Assembly: GCA_003523085.1 (NCBI GenBank) | Contig: DPHD01000057.1 | Coordinates: forward strand, 1-64,000 | DNA: 64,000 nucleotides | Direction: 5' to 3' | Source of the DNA: Oceanospirillaceae bacterium | GTDB lineage: Bacteria > Pseudomonadota > Gammaproteobacteria > Pseudomonadales > Balneatricaceae | In this document: piece by piece, positions 8,564 through 16,454 of the stretch | Position numbering within the stretch: the stretch's first letter is position 1 | How the letters are laid out: the number at the start of each line of letters is the position of its first letter | Translations under genes and position numbers: made by a program | Notes under the pieces: model-generated | The model's input: the letters and a program-made list of their open reading frames with translations, nothing else | What the model was told of the DNA's origin: nothing | Database searches by the model: none

Positions 8564-8577
8564 TATTCTGTAGAATA
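8564..8577. promoter_or_regulatory. Palindrome upstream of prfC
   Basis: TATTCT and AGAATA face each other across two bases, 76 bases before prfC. The right half contains TAGAAT, which could serve as a -10 box for prfC, though no convincing -35 is seen. A tight C5-AA-G5 palindrome follows at about 8592-8603. Confidence 0.3.
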
Positions 8578-8653
8578 GTGCGCTTTTCAGTCCCCCAAGG
8601 GGGTAACTTTATAAACAAGTACAAATTTAACTAAAAATTAGGATTCTGAAGGT

Positions 8654-10240
8654 ATGGATGATAGCAATTTTATCAATGAAATCAACAAGAGACGCACGTT
8701 TGCTATCATCTCTCACCCCGATGCGGGTAAGACCACCATTACCGAAAAACTATTGTTGTTAGGCCAATTGATCCAAACGGCAGGCTCAGTCAAGGGCAAA
8801 AAAGGTGACAAGGCGGCTACTTCGGACTGGATGGCCATGGAGCAACAACGTGGCATCTCGGTGACTTCATCGGTGATGCAGTTTCCCTATAAAGACCGCA
8901 CAGTTAACTTACTGGACACACCTGGCCACGAAGATTTCTCGGAAGACACCTACCGCACCTTGACCGCCGTGGATTCGGTGCTCATGGTGATTGACGGCGC
9001 CAAAGGCGTGGAAGATCGTACCATTAAGCTAATGGACGTATGCCGCTTGCGTGACACCCCTATTTTCACCTTTGTGAACAAGATGGACCGTGAAGTGCGG
9101 GACCAAATTGAAGTGTTGGACGAAGTTGAAGAGGTGCTTAACATCGCCTGCGCACCCATCACTTGGCCTATTAGTATGGGCAAACGTTTTAAAGGTGTTT
9201 ATAACCTCTACACCGATACCATTCACGTGTTTACCCCTGGTATGGGCCATACCTTGTCTGACGATATTCAGATTAAAGGCTTAGACTCTCCCGCAGCAGC
9301 CGAAATTTTGGGCGAGTTGTTAGATGACCTGAAGGACGAAATTGAGTTGGTGCGTGGCGCCAGCCATGAGTTTGATATGCAAGCGTTTTTGGAAGGCAAA
9401 CTCACCCCAGTGTTTTTTGGAACGGCTTTGTCTAACTTTGGCATAAGGGAAATGTTGGACTACTTTGTGCAGTGGGCACCTGCGCCTGAATCTCGTAATG
9501 CTGGCGAACGAGTAGTTGCAGCCACGGAACCTAAGTTCACTGGTTTTGTGTTTAAGATCCAGGCCAATATGGACCCTAAACACCGTGATCGTATTGCCTT
9601 TATGCGCATTTGTTCTGGTACCTATGAGCGGGGCATGAAGATGCGCCATGTACGTATAGGCAAAGACGTTAAAATTGCCGACGCCGTCACCTTTATGGCA
9701 GGCGAACGGTCTAACGTTGAACAAGCGTGGCCTGGGGATATTATAGGTTTGCACAACCACGGCACTATCCAGATTGGCGATACCTTTACCGGTGGCGAAA
9801 AACTCAAGTTTGCTGGAATTCCTCATTTTGCCCCCGAACTGTTTCGACGGGTGCGGTTAAAAGACCCGCTAAAAATGAAACAGTTGAAAAAAGGGTTGCA
9901 GCAGCTCTCCGAAGAAGGCTCAACCCAGCTGTTTATGCCGGGCAAAAATAATGACCTGATTGTGGGCGCCGTCGGTGTGTTGCAGTTTGAGGTGGTGGCC
10001 TATCGGCTACAGGACGAATACAAAGTAGAGTGTATCTACGAACCTATTGCGGTGAACACAGCCCGGTGGGTGGAGTGTGATGATGCTAAGACGCTGGAAG
10101 AATTTAAGCGCAAAGCGGCGGATAATTTGGCCATCGATGGCGGTGGCCATTTGACCTACCTGGCGCCATCCAGGGTCAATTTGAGCTTAACTGAAGAGCG
10201 TTGGCCTGACATTCAATTCCGTGCCACACGGGAACATTAA
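8654..10240 (+). CDS. prfC: Peptide chain release factor 3
   Basis: A 528-residue translational GTPase that removes RF1 or RF2 from the ribosome after peptide release. The N-terminal G domain has the P-loop S-H-P-D-A-G-K-T-T at residues 20-28, then D-T-P-G-H-E-D-F and N-K-M-D-R. The RF3 opening ([10 protein letters not shown]) separates it from EF-G. The length matches E. coli RF3 (529). The ATG at 8654 has GAAGG just before it. It is followed 22 bases later by a TatD-family gene on the same strand and may be co-transcribed with it. Confidence 0.96.
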   Translation: MDDSNFINEINKRRTFAIISHPDAGKTTITEKLLLLGQLIQTAGSVKGKKGDKAATSDWMAMEQQRGISVTSSVMQFPYKDRTVNLLDTPGHEDFSEDTYRTLTAVDSVLMVIDGAKGVEDRTIKLMDVCRLRDTPIFTFVNKMDREVRDQIEVLDEVEEVLNIACAPITWPISMGKRFKGVYNLYTDTIHVFTPGMGHTLSDDIQIKGLDSPAAAEILGELLDDLKDEIELVRGASHEFDMQAFLEGKLTPVFFGTALSNFGIREMLDYFVQWAPAPESRNAGERVVAATEPKFTGFVFKIQANMDPKHRDRIAFMRICSGTYERGMKMRHVRIGKDVKIADAVTFMAGERSNVEQAWPGDIIGLHNHGTIQIGDTFTGGEKLKFAGIPHFAPELFRRVRLKDPLKMKQLKKGLQQLSEEGSTQLFMPGKNNDLIVGAVGVLQFEVVAYRLQDEYKVECIYEPIAVNTARWVECDDAKTLEEFKRKAADNLAIDGGGHLTYLAPSRVNLSLTEERWPDIQFRATREH

Positions 10241-10262
10241 CAGCGATTAACGGGAGGTGTCA

Positions 10263-11048
10263 ATGCATCAGCTAATCGATAGCCATTGCCATTGGGACCA
10301 CCCGCGTTTACAAAGCCTACAACCCGACCTATGGCAATCCTGCTTAGATCATGGGGTGACGCAATTGGTAGTGCCTGGCACCCAAGCGTCTCAGTTCCAA
10401 TCGCAAATTAAACTGTGCCAACAAAACCCTCACTGGCATTTGGCCCTGGGCCTACATCCGTATTTTTCTCACCTCCATAGCAGCGACCATTTACAGCTGT
10501 TGTATGACGCTATCGAGGCGCATCAGCCCGTAGCCGTAGGCGAGATTGGGCTAGATTTTCACCTAGATATGAGTTTAAAAGGGTTCGCCCAGGCCGAGCA
10601 AGAGCTTTGGTTGCTGGCGCAATTAGACATAGCCCAGCAACAAAGCTTGCCCGTCATTGTGCATTGTCGTAAGGCCAATGACAGGCTAGCTCAACTGTTA
10701 CGGCGCCACGCATTTGCTGAGGGCGGCATCGTGCATGCCTTTAGCGGTAGCCTGCAGCAAGCAGTGGCCTTTACCAAGCTCGGCTTTAAAATTGGCTTAG
10801 GGGGTACGCTCACCTACGACCGTGCGCAGGCGATGAAACGCTTGGCGATAGCCTTGCCCCTAGCCGATATAGTGTTGGAAACAGATGCACCGGATATGCC
10901 TATGGCAGGCTCAGCTAGAGCCTTACCTAATCGCCCCGATTATTTGCCGCGGGTGTTGCAGCAACTGGCAAGCCTAAGGCCTGAATCGATCGAACAGATC
11001 GCCCAACAAACCTATGTGAATACCCAGCAAGTATTGCGCCTGGGTTAA
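10263..11048 (+). CDS. TatD-family metal-dependent deoxyribonuclease (YjjV-like)
   Basis: A 261-residue TIM-barrel hydrolase of the TatD family. Metal ligands visible are the opening I-D-S-H-C-H-W-D, V-G-E-I-G-L-D-F, V-I-V-H-C-R and E-T-D-A-P-D-M-P. The I-V-H-A-F-S-G-S-L-Q-Q segment and the L-G-L-H-P block are closest to E. coli YjjV as I remember it. I chose the ATG at 10263 because GGAGG lies five bases upstream; a GTG two codons earlier overlaps that SD. The stop overlaps the fabY stop by four bases on the opposite strand. The cellular substrate is not known from sequence. Confidence 0.88.
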   Translation: MHQLIDSHCHWDHPRLQSLQPDLWQSCLDHGVTQLVVPGTQASQFQSQIKLCQQNPHWHLALGLHPYFSHLHSSDHLQLLYDAIEAHQPVAVGEIGLDFHLDMSLKGFAQAEQELWLLAQLDIAQQQSLPVIVHCRKANDRLAQLLRRHAFAEGGIVHAFSGSLQQAVAFTKLGFKIGLGGTLTYDRAQAMKRLAIALPLADIVLETDAPDMPMAGSARALPNRPDYLPRVLQQLASLRPESIEQIAQQTYVNTQQVLRLG

Positions 11049-12952
11049 CACATGTCGTCAAATGGGTTGCTGAGGGTAAGGTCTACCGCTTGAGCATAGC
11101 CTGGGATGCGTATTTCATGACGGTCAAGGCTCAGGTCTTCACCGGCTAATACGTTATGGCCAAACTTATAGGTCGGTTGTGTTTGCCCGCGCATGGTTTG
11201 GGTATCGTACTCAGATGCCGCGGCTATTGGCTTTTCTTGTGCCAGAGCCAAAGCTGCCATGGCTTTGGCACCATGTTTTTTGCTCATCAATTGCAGCGCA
11301 ATATGGGGTCCCATCAGCACCGCGCTGGCATTGTTACCGCCAAAGCCTTTTGAATTGAGCAATACTGTATCGATACCTTGTGTACCTAGCTCGTGGTGTT
11401 GCGCTTGAATGGATAAATGACTGGTATGTACGTCATCGGCAACGTGATCGATGGTAGCGATGCCGGGCAGGATGCCATAGCGCCATAAGCCCAAAGATAC
11501 GGCCAACTGGTCGCCGCCCGCAGTGCCTTGCGAGTGGCCTAGGTAAGCTTTGACTGCGCCCACTTTCCAGGCCTCAATACCAAAGCTTTTGGCCGTTTGG
11601 TTGAGTACATGGGATTCGGTGACGCGATTTTGTGGTGTACTAGTGCCGTGTGCCTGTACGCAGGAGCGTTGCTGTAACGATTGGCGGCCTAACATGCTTT
11701 CGGTAAGGGCTGCGGCTTTGGCCAAGGTAATGTAATTACCAATGCCCGGTGCTGATATTGACTTCTTATGGCCATCGGCATTGACGAAAACACCCGGCAC
11801 AGCGGCGTGAATTTGGGCGCCTAGTTTAAGGGCTAGCTCATCACTGGTGAGTACGATCCACTGTGAGGCTTCACCCATGGTAAAACCACAGTTAGTGGAA
11901 AACGGCCTGGAAGTACGGCGTAAGTTGGCCGCCGCGGCATCGTCTAAGGCCGCTACGTCGTGGTCTTCTGCCAAGGCACCCATAGTGCGAAAACCTTCCA
12001 TTACCTCGGGGGTAATGGGGGCGTCACTTCCGCCCACCACAACCAAATCGCGGCGGCCGCTCTTAATGTCGTCCACGGCGTTACGCAAGTTATATAAAAA
12101 CGTGGCACACGCGCCTAAGGCTGAACCGACGGCACCCACACTGCCTAATAAATAGGCATTGACAAAATCGGCTGGCATTTGGCCATAACCCAGTGGCATT
12201 TGTTTGGAGGTGATGCGTTTGCCTGAGCTTGGATTTTTTAACAAACCACCAAAGCCGGCTTCATCAAGTTGGCCGATGGAGTTACTGGCATAAACAGCGA
12301 TACGGTCAGGTGCAATCTGATCTTGTATGTCCTGCCACTCTATACCGGTAGACTTCAGGGCGTCGGAGGCGCCGTACACGGTCATTTGTAAGTTACGTGG
12401 GTGATTGCGTGACTGATACAAGGAACCTGGCGCGAAGCCGTCGGGCAATTGGCCAGCGGCACTTACTGGTGCACGTTTGCTGTCGGGTAATATAGCGGCA
12501 AAGCTGCCGCTAATGGTGACTTCTACAGTGTCCTCGTCAACAGGGGTCACGGTCCAAGTGTCAGGCCGTTGGGTGGGCAAATGGCGTTTGCGCATGCGGA
12601 TGCAGGTGCTGTCGCCGCTGGCGGGGCGAATTTCTGCGGCTTTATTAAGTACCAGTTGATGAATGTCGTATGCTGTCGGTCGGATGGGTCGAATTAAAGT
12701 GGCGTCTTGTAACTGAATTGACAGTTGTGCAGCCAACTGGGCGGGTGAGTATGGTTTGCTTTGATCATGGAGATGGTAATGGCCGTTGCTGTAGGTGGCC
12801 GTATTAGTGAGCATGGCCAAATCCGTGAGGGTGTCTATTCTGCTTTGTTGATCTAGCGAGTCAAGGATAAGGCGGCGGTAGCCATGGTGGGAGGAGGTTC
12901 GACCGGCCGGATTAACTCCACCGAAACCAATGATCACTGGTAGATTCGACAA
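11045..12952 (-). CDS. fabY: Beta-ketoacyl-ACP synthase FabY, fatty acid initiation
   Basis: A 635-residue ketoacyl synthase matching P. aeruginosa FabY from the first residues (L-P-V-I-I-G-F-G-G) to the end. In P. aeruginosa FabY condenses acetyl-CoA with malonyl-ACP to begin fatty-acid synthesis, replacing FabH. The catalytic Cys lies in G-A-C-A-T-F near residue 284. The two His are in A-H-G-T-S-T-P (about 434) and G-H-S-Q-G-T (about 472). The start is TTG at 12952 with GGGG eight bases before it; an ATG five bases upstream is out of frame. The N-terminal 200 residues before the synthase core are typical of FabY and of unknown role. Single gene with its own promoter. Confidence 0.92.
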   Translation of the reverse strand: MSNLPVIIGFGGVNPAGRTSSHHGYRRLILDSLDQQSRIDTLTDLAMLTNTATYSNGHYHLHDQSKPYSPAQLAAQLSIQLQDATLIRPIRPTAYDIHQLVLNKAAEIRPASGDSTCIRMRKRHLPTQRPDTWTVTPVDEDTVEVTISGSFAAILPDSKRAPVSAAGQLPDGFAPGSLYQSRNHPRNLQMTVYGASDALKSTGIEWQDIQDQIAPDRIAVYASNSIGQLDEAGFGGLLKNPSSGKRITSKQMPLGYGQMPADFVNAYLLGSVGAVGSALGACATFLYNLRNAVDDIKSGRRDLVVVGGSDAPITPEVMEGFRTMGALAEDHDVAALDDAAAANLRRTSRPFSTNCGFTMGEASQWIVLTSDELALKLGAQIHAAVPGVFVNADGHKKSISAPGIGNYITLAKAAALTESMLGRQSLQQRSCVQAHGTSTPQNRVTESHVLNQTAKSFGIEAWKVGAVKAYLGHSQGTAGGDQLAVSLGLWRYGILPGIATIDHVADDVHTSHLSIQAQHHELGTQGIDTVLLNSKGFGGNNASAVLMGPHIALQLMSKKHGAKAMAALALAQEKPIAAASEYDTQTMRGQTQPTYKFGHNVLAGEDLSLDRHEIRIPGYAQAVDLTLSNPFDDMC

Positions 12953-12995
12953 CTCATATTCCCCGAAAAATAATAACGTAAAAGCCTAAAGGTCC

Positions 12996-13004
12996 ATTCT
13001 AGCA
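12996..13004 (-). promoter_or_regulatory. Extended -10 promoter for fabY
   Basis: On the minus strand, TGC followed by TAGAAT lies about 44 bases before the fabY start. No clear -35 box accompanies it. Confidence 0.4.
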
Positions 13005-13039
13005 GAGTGGGCGCTAAACTCTAGAGCCTGTCATAGATT

Positions 13040-13342
13040 CTAGTGGATTCGATGCACATCTAGGTGAACATGGGTTAATTTCTTGCCCAGTAAGTGTAGC
13101 TCGCCTAAGGTTCTTTGCTCGCCATCGCTACTAAATTCGAACATGAACTGCCGTAATAACACCACATGGCCCTTGTGGTTACGTTTGAGGCGAGTCTTCT
13201 TTAGGGCGACAGTGTCATCTAATAGCTGTAGATTTTGTTGCTCGCACTGTTGTTTTGCCACCACCCTAGCCCGATCTTTAGCTGCACTAGTGTCCCACCA
13301 ATACACCAGCGCAGCGATTAAAGGTAATAATAACCAACCCAT
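13040..13342 (-). CDS. DUF3301 small membrane-anchored protein
   Basis: About 100 residues. An N-terminal hydrophobic helix (M-G-W-L-L-L-P-L-I-A-A-L-V-Y-W-W) is followed by a soluble part with A-K-Q-Q-C-E-Q-Q-N-L-Q-L-L-D and F-E-F-S-S-D-G-E-Q-R, which I recognise as DUF3301. Function unknown. The ATG at 13342 shares bases with the TAA of the upstream yciH-like gene (TAATG), so the two are translationally coupled. The longer frame starting ten codons earlier would lose that arrangement and the AGGTGG ribosome site. Confidence 0.75.
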   Translation of the reverse strand: MGWLLLPLIAALVYWWDTSAAKDRARVVAKQQCEQQNLQLLDDTVALKKTRLKRNHKGHVVLLRQFMFEFSSDGEQRTLGELHLLGKKLTHVHLDVHRIH

Positions 13343-13680
13343 TAGCCACCTGCCTTTTTTACCGAGCTCCAACCGCGGTTGCTGAGCAATAACAATAATT
13401 TGTCCCGCTGATCCCCTTGTAATTCAAGGGTTTGGTGTTTAATGGCGCCGCCAGTGCTGGTTTTTTGCTTTAATTCTTTGAGTAGCTTTTTTAACTCGGC
13501 TCCAGCTAATGGAATGCCCGTTACGGTGGTGACACCTTTGCCTTTACGGCCTTTGGTTTCTAGGCGTATACGTACATTACCATCGCCCGCTTCAGCGTCA
13601 CTGATGCGGCACTGGCATTGGGCTTGCTGGCAGTCGGGGCAGAGCCTGCCTTGATCCGTAGAGTAAACAAGTCGCGACAT
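13342..13680 (-). CDS. yciH: SUI1/YciH-family translation factor
   Basis: A 112-residue relative of eukaryotic eIF1 and E. coli YciH. The SUI1 fold covers about residues 40-112: V-R-I-R-L-E-T-K-G-R-K-G-K-G-V-T-T-V-T-G-I-P. E. coli YciH has been proposed to affect initiation fidelity. The N-terminus has a Cys cluster (L-C-P-D-C-Q-Q-A-Q-C-Q-C) that may bind zinc. I chose the ATG at 13680 (MSRLVYST) because AAGGAA lies upstream and the 26 codons before it belong to the previous gene's end. It starts two bases after the glucosaminidase gene stops. Confidence 0.85.
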   Translation of the reverse strand: MSRLVYSTDQGRLCPDCQQAQCQCRISDAEAGDGNVRIRLETKGRKGKGVTTVTGIPLAGAELKKLLKELKQKTSTGGAIKHQTLELQGDQRDKLLLLLSNRGWSSVKKAGG

Positions 13681-13681
13681 A

Positions 13682-14704
13682 TTACAATTCCTTGGTATCG
13701 CTGATGGCGTCTGCGGCTTCAATCTCGGATTTAGGCTGAGGCAATTGAACCAAAGCACTGCAAGGGTGAAGAAGGGCGTCGCCCCACCAACTGGCAGGCC
13801 ACGGCTCCAATTTATTGACGCGGATCAAGCCCCTAATATCATTGATGTAGTCTACCCCCCTAGAGGAATAACCAATGAGTCCTGCAGATAAGGCCCGGCC
13901 CGTCACCGTTTGTTGGTTGTTGATTAAACATTCACGTATTCGCCTTAAGCCAATGTAGCTGCCATGGGAGTTTAGGTTACGAATATAAGCATCCACCGAG
14001 GCTTGAGGGTCTTTGAACTTGCGCACTTCGTAGGTCTCGCCAGCGGGGCGGCCACTAGGGATCAGGCCGCAACCTTTGCTAAAGCACCACTGGCCAAATA
14101 GATTGTTGCCTTGGGTGGCAAACCGCGAGGTGCCCCAGGCGCTTTCATTGGCTGCTTGGGCCAACACCAGCGCAGCGGGCACGCGTTCAATTTTGCGTAA
14201 CAATAAATTAATTTGTTGTTGTGGATCTGTGGTTTTTATTTTGTAGCTTTTAGATAAGCGGTTTAGGCGCTGGGTTTGTAACTGGGTGAGTCGTTGGGGG
14301 TTCATGCGCTTTATTTCGGCACGAAGTTGTTTAATCTTGGTATTGGCGGTTTGCGATAATACCAGCAAATAATTAAAGAAGGCGGTCTTTTTTGTTTTTA
14401 CGTCCAGCATAGCGCCAAAGTTGGGCAGTGGCATCACCTCTGGCCGCAAGCTCGACTCGATGGCGTGGCTAATACTAGCAGCAGCATTAGCGCTCGATAC
14501 AACCCTAGGTTCGACCGCAACGGGGGCTACCGTAATGGGTGTTATAGGTGTCCGCTTAGGGGTTGCAGGTTCTGAGTCTGCGGCGACATCCGCAACTGGC
14601 GTTTGATCTTGGTTGTTAATCGTCACCCATACAAAGGCGATTAGTAACACACCCACAATGGATAATAGACTTTTGTGTCGCTGAAAAAATAAGGAGCTAT
14701 TCAT
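13682..14704 (-). CDS. Bax-like glucosaminidase-domain protein, membrane anchored
   Basis: A 340-residue cell-wall hydrolase candidate. Residues 14-30 are a signal anchor, followed by a Pro/Thr/Ala-rich linker to about 60. The glucosaminidase domain (about 140-300) has A-A-N-E-S-A-W-G-T-S-R-F-A, where Glu is the likely catalytic acid, then G-N-N-L-F-G-Q-W-C-F and the two Cys seen in Bax proteins. These enzymes would cut beta-N-acetylglucosaminyl bonds of peptidoglycan in the periplasm. The gene sits in a close-packed minus-strand run between a small coiled-coil gene and yciH, suggesting one operon. The ribosome site (AGGA) is about 13 bases from the ATG. Confidence 0.85.
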   Translation of the reverse strand: MNSSLFFQRHKSLLSIVGVLLIAFVWVTINNQDQTPVADVAADSEPATPKRTPITPITVAPVAVEPRVVSSANAAASISHAIESSLRPEVMPLPNFGAMLDVKTKKTAFFNYLLVLSQTANTKIKQLRAEIKRMNPQRLTQLQTQRLNRLSKSYKIKTTDPQQQINLLLRKIERVPAALVLAQAANESAWGTSRFATQGNNLFGQWCFSKGCGLIPSGRPAGETYEVRKFKDPQASVDAYIRNLNSHGSYIGLRRIRECLINNQQTVTGRALSAGLIGYSSRGVDYINDIRGLIRVNKLEPWPASWWGDALLHPCSALVQLPQPKSEIEAADAISDTKEL

Positions 14705-14719
14705 ATGCAGAAAAATTTC

Positions 14720-14902
14720 CTAGTGCGGTCTAGACTCAATTTCGGTTTTATCCCATTCCGTTAGTTGAGCCCGAAGGCGTGCATTTTCCTGCTGCAATTG
14801 TGCGATTTCCAGGTTTAGAGTCAGTGTTTCAGTCAGCATCAGTTTCACCTTGGCCTTTAAAGTAGGCATCAGGGAGTGAGACTGGCTGCTGGACTTAAGC
14901 AT
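14720..14902 (-). CDS. Small coiled-coil protein, 60 residues, unknown function
   Basis: A short open frame filling the gap between the DUF1244 gene (stops at 14909) and the glucosaminidase gene (starts at 14704). It has a heptad pattern of Leu in L-T-L-N-L-E-I-A-Q-L-Q-Q-E-N-A-R-L-R-A-Q-L (about residues 28-48), like a short leucine zipper. No signal peptide or known domain is recognised. Support comes from tight packing in an apparent operon and a believable coiled coil; the ribosome site is weak. It may instead be a leader region. Confidence 0.5.
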   Translation of the reverse strand: MLKSSSQSHSLMPTLKAKVKLMLTETLTLNLEIAQLQQENARLRAQLTEWDKTEIESRPH

Positions 14903-14908
14903 AGAGTT

Positions 14909-15232
14909 TTATTGCTTGGCGGCGGCTTTGGCCGCTTCCATGGCTGCAAAAGCACTTTTTTGTGCGTCTGTTGCTGGGGTTTGATGGTTTTGTTTCCACT
15001 GCTCATAGGGCATGCGGTAAACCTGTTCTCGAGCTTGGTCATAATCCATGGCTACGCCTTGTTCATCGGCTGCCGCCATCAGCCATTTGCTCATGCAATT
15101 ACGGCAAAACCCAGCCAGAATCATTAAGTCGATGTTTTGTACGTCTTTTCGATTATCTAAGTGAGCCACAAGTTTACGAAAAGCGGCGGCTTCCATTTCA
15201 GTTTGAGTTTGAGTGGTTAGTGGGTTATCCAT
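14909..15232 (-). CDS. DUF1244 family protein
   Basis: A 107-residue protein recognised by D-V-Q-N-I-D-L-M-I-L-A-G-F-C-R-N-C-M-S-K-W followed by Y-R-M-P-Y-E-Q-W-K. The two Cys and basic residues of F-C-R-N-C are the family hallmark. Function is unknown. It is the first gene of the minus-strand run down to 13040, with about 150 bases upstream shared with the divergent dinB. Confidence 0.85.
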   Translation of the reverse strand: MDNPLTTQTQTEMEAAAFRKLVAHLDNRKDVQNIDLMILAGFCRNCMSKWLMAAADEQGVAMDYDQAREQVYRMPYEQWKQNHQTPATDAQKSAFAAMEAAKAAAKQ

Positions 15233-15383
15233 GGATTGTCTCTAAAAGGCCAAATTGAGCAATCGCCATGATATCGCTTTCAGGCCTAGTGCGCTAGATG
15301 AGGGGCTTGATGTTGGCGTTAAAATAGGTAAAATACTGGTTAAATAACCAGTTATTTGGCGTGATAATAGATTGCTTAGTCCC

Positions 15384-16454
15384 GTGCCCTTCGATCGAAA
15401 AATTATCCACTGCGATTGTGACTGTTTTTACGCGGCCGTGGAAATGCGCGATCAGCCTAGTTATCAGTATCGACCCATTGCTATTGGCGGGCCTGCCAAT
15501 AGCCGCGGCGTGATCGCCACATGTAACTATCCTGCCCGACGGTTTGGGGTGCATTCAGCCATGCCCTCGGCACAAGCCTTGCGGGTTTGTCCCCAGCTGT
15601 TGATCTTGCCCGGTCGTATGGCCTTGTATAAATCGGTGTCTGCACAAATCATGGCCATCTTTAGGCGCTATTCAGATCGTATCGAACCTTTGTCCCTAGA
15701 CGAAGCCTTTATCGATGTCACCGAGTCAACTTTGTGTGGTGGCAGCGCGACACGTATTGCTCAACGTATTCGCGCCGAAGTGGAGGCTGAAGTGGGGATT
15801 ACCATCTCTGCAGGTGTTGCGCCCAACAAATTTATCGCCAAAGTGGCCAGTGACTGGCGTAAACCCAACGGTTTGTTTGTGGTTAAGCCTGATGAAGTAG
15901 ACGCCTTTAGTGCTCAGCTGGCAGTTAAAAAAATACCAGGCATCGGCCCCGTCAGCGCCGCCAAACTGGCCGCTGAAAACATCCATATTTGTGCCGATTT
16001 GCGCGCCTTTACGGCCGTGGAGTTAGAACATAAGTTTGGTCGCATGGGGCAGTCGTTGGCACTACGTCGATTTGGCTTGGATGAACGGCCCGTACAAACC
16101 AGCCGCATTCGTAAATCGGTGTCGGTGGAAAACACCTACCGCGAGGATTTAGTGAAGTTAGAAGATTGTGTACAAGCGTTGCAACCACTCTATGAGCAAC
16201 TGATGTTGCGCTGGCAGCAGCTCACTGCGCAGTATGCGGTGGCTGGGGTGGTGGTTAAGCTCAAGTTTGCCGACTTTACTCAGCTCACCCGAGAGTATGC
16301 CACCCATGACATAGACTTAGACCTGTTTCAACCCTTGCTACAGCAAGCCTTTGCCAGCGGTAATGCGCAGCAGCAAAAAAGAGGGGTGCGGCTGCTGGGG
16401 CTGGGGATCAAGTTGCAAAACCCTATTACCCAGCAGCAGCTACGCTTGTTTTAA
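15384..16454 (+). CDS. dinB: DNA polymerase IV (Y family, translesion)
   Basis: A 356-residue error-prone polymerase that copies past damaged bases. The catalytic carboxylates are in I-H-C-D-C-D-C-F-Y near the start and S-L-D-E-A-F-I-D-V near residue 105. The helix-hairpin-helix K-I-P-G-I-G-P-V-S-A-A-K-L lies around 180-192. I prefer the GTG at 15384, which puts the catalytic strand at the usual distance from the N-terminus; a TTG four codons earlier is also possible. Neither has a good ribosome site. The protein ends Q-L-R-L-F, a plausible sliding-clamp binding tail. No clear LexA box was seen. The stop overlaps the RND gene's stop by four bases. Confidence 0.93.
   Translation: MPFDRKIIHCDCDCFYAAVEMRDQPSYQYRPIAIGGPANSRGVIATCNYPARRFGVHSAMPSAQALRVCPQLLILPGRMALYKSVSAQIMAIFRRYSDRIEPLSLDEAFIDVTESTLCGGSATRIAQRIRAEVEAEVGITISAGVAPNKFIAKVASDWRKPNGLFVVKPDEVDAFSAQLAVKKIPGIGPVSAAKLAAENIHICADLRAFTAVELEHKFGRMGQSLALRRFGLDERPVQTSRIRKSVSVENTYREDLVKLEDCVQALQPLYEQLMLRWQQLTAQYAVAGVVVKLKFADFTQLTREYATHDIDLDLFQPLLQQAFASGNAQQQKRGVRLLGLGIKLQNPITQQQLRLF

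Noticed and set aside
9320..9826. A 168-codon minus-strand frame opposite prfC
   Set aside because: It lies fully inside prfC, which is intact and conserved; the predicted protein has no recognisable features.
15399..15440. Three Cys in the DinB active-site strand (H-C-D-C-D-C-F-Y) as an oddity
   Set aside because: I recall similar I-D-C-D-C-F-Y in Pseudomonas DinB; the catalytic Asp is present, so this looks like normal family variation.
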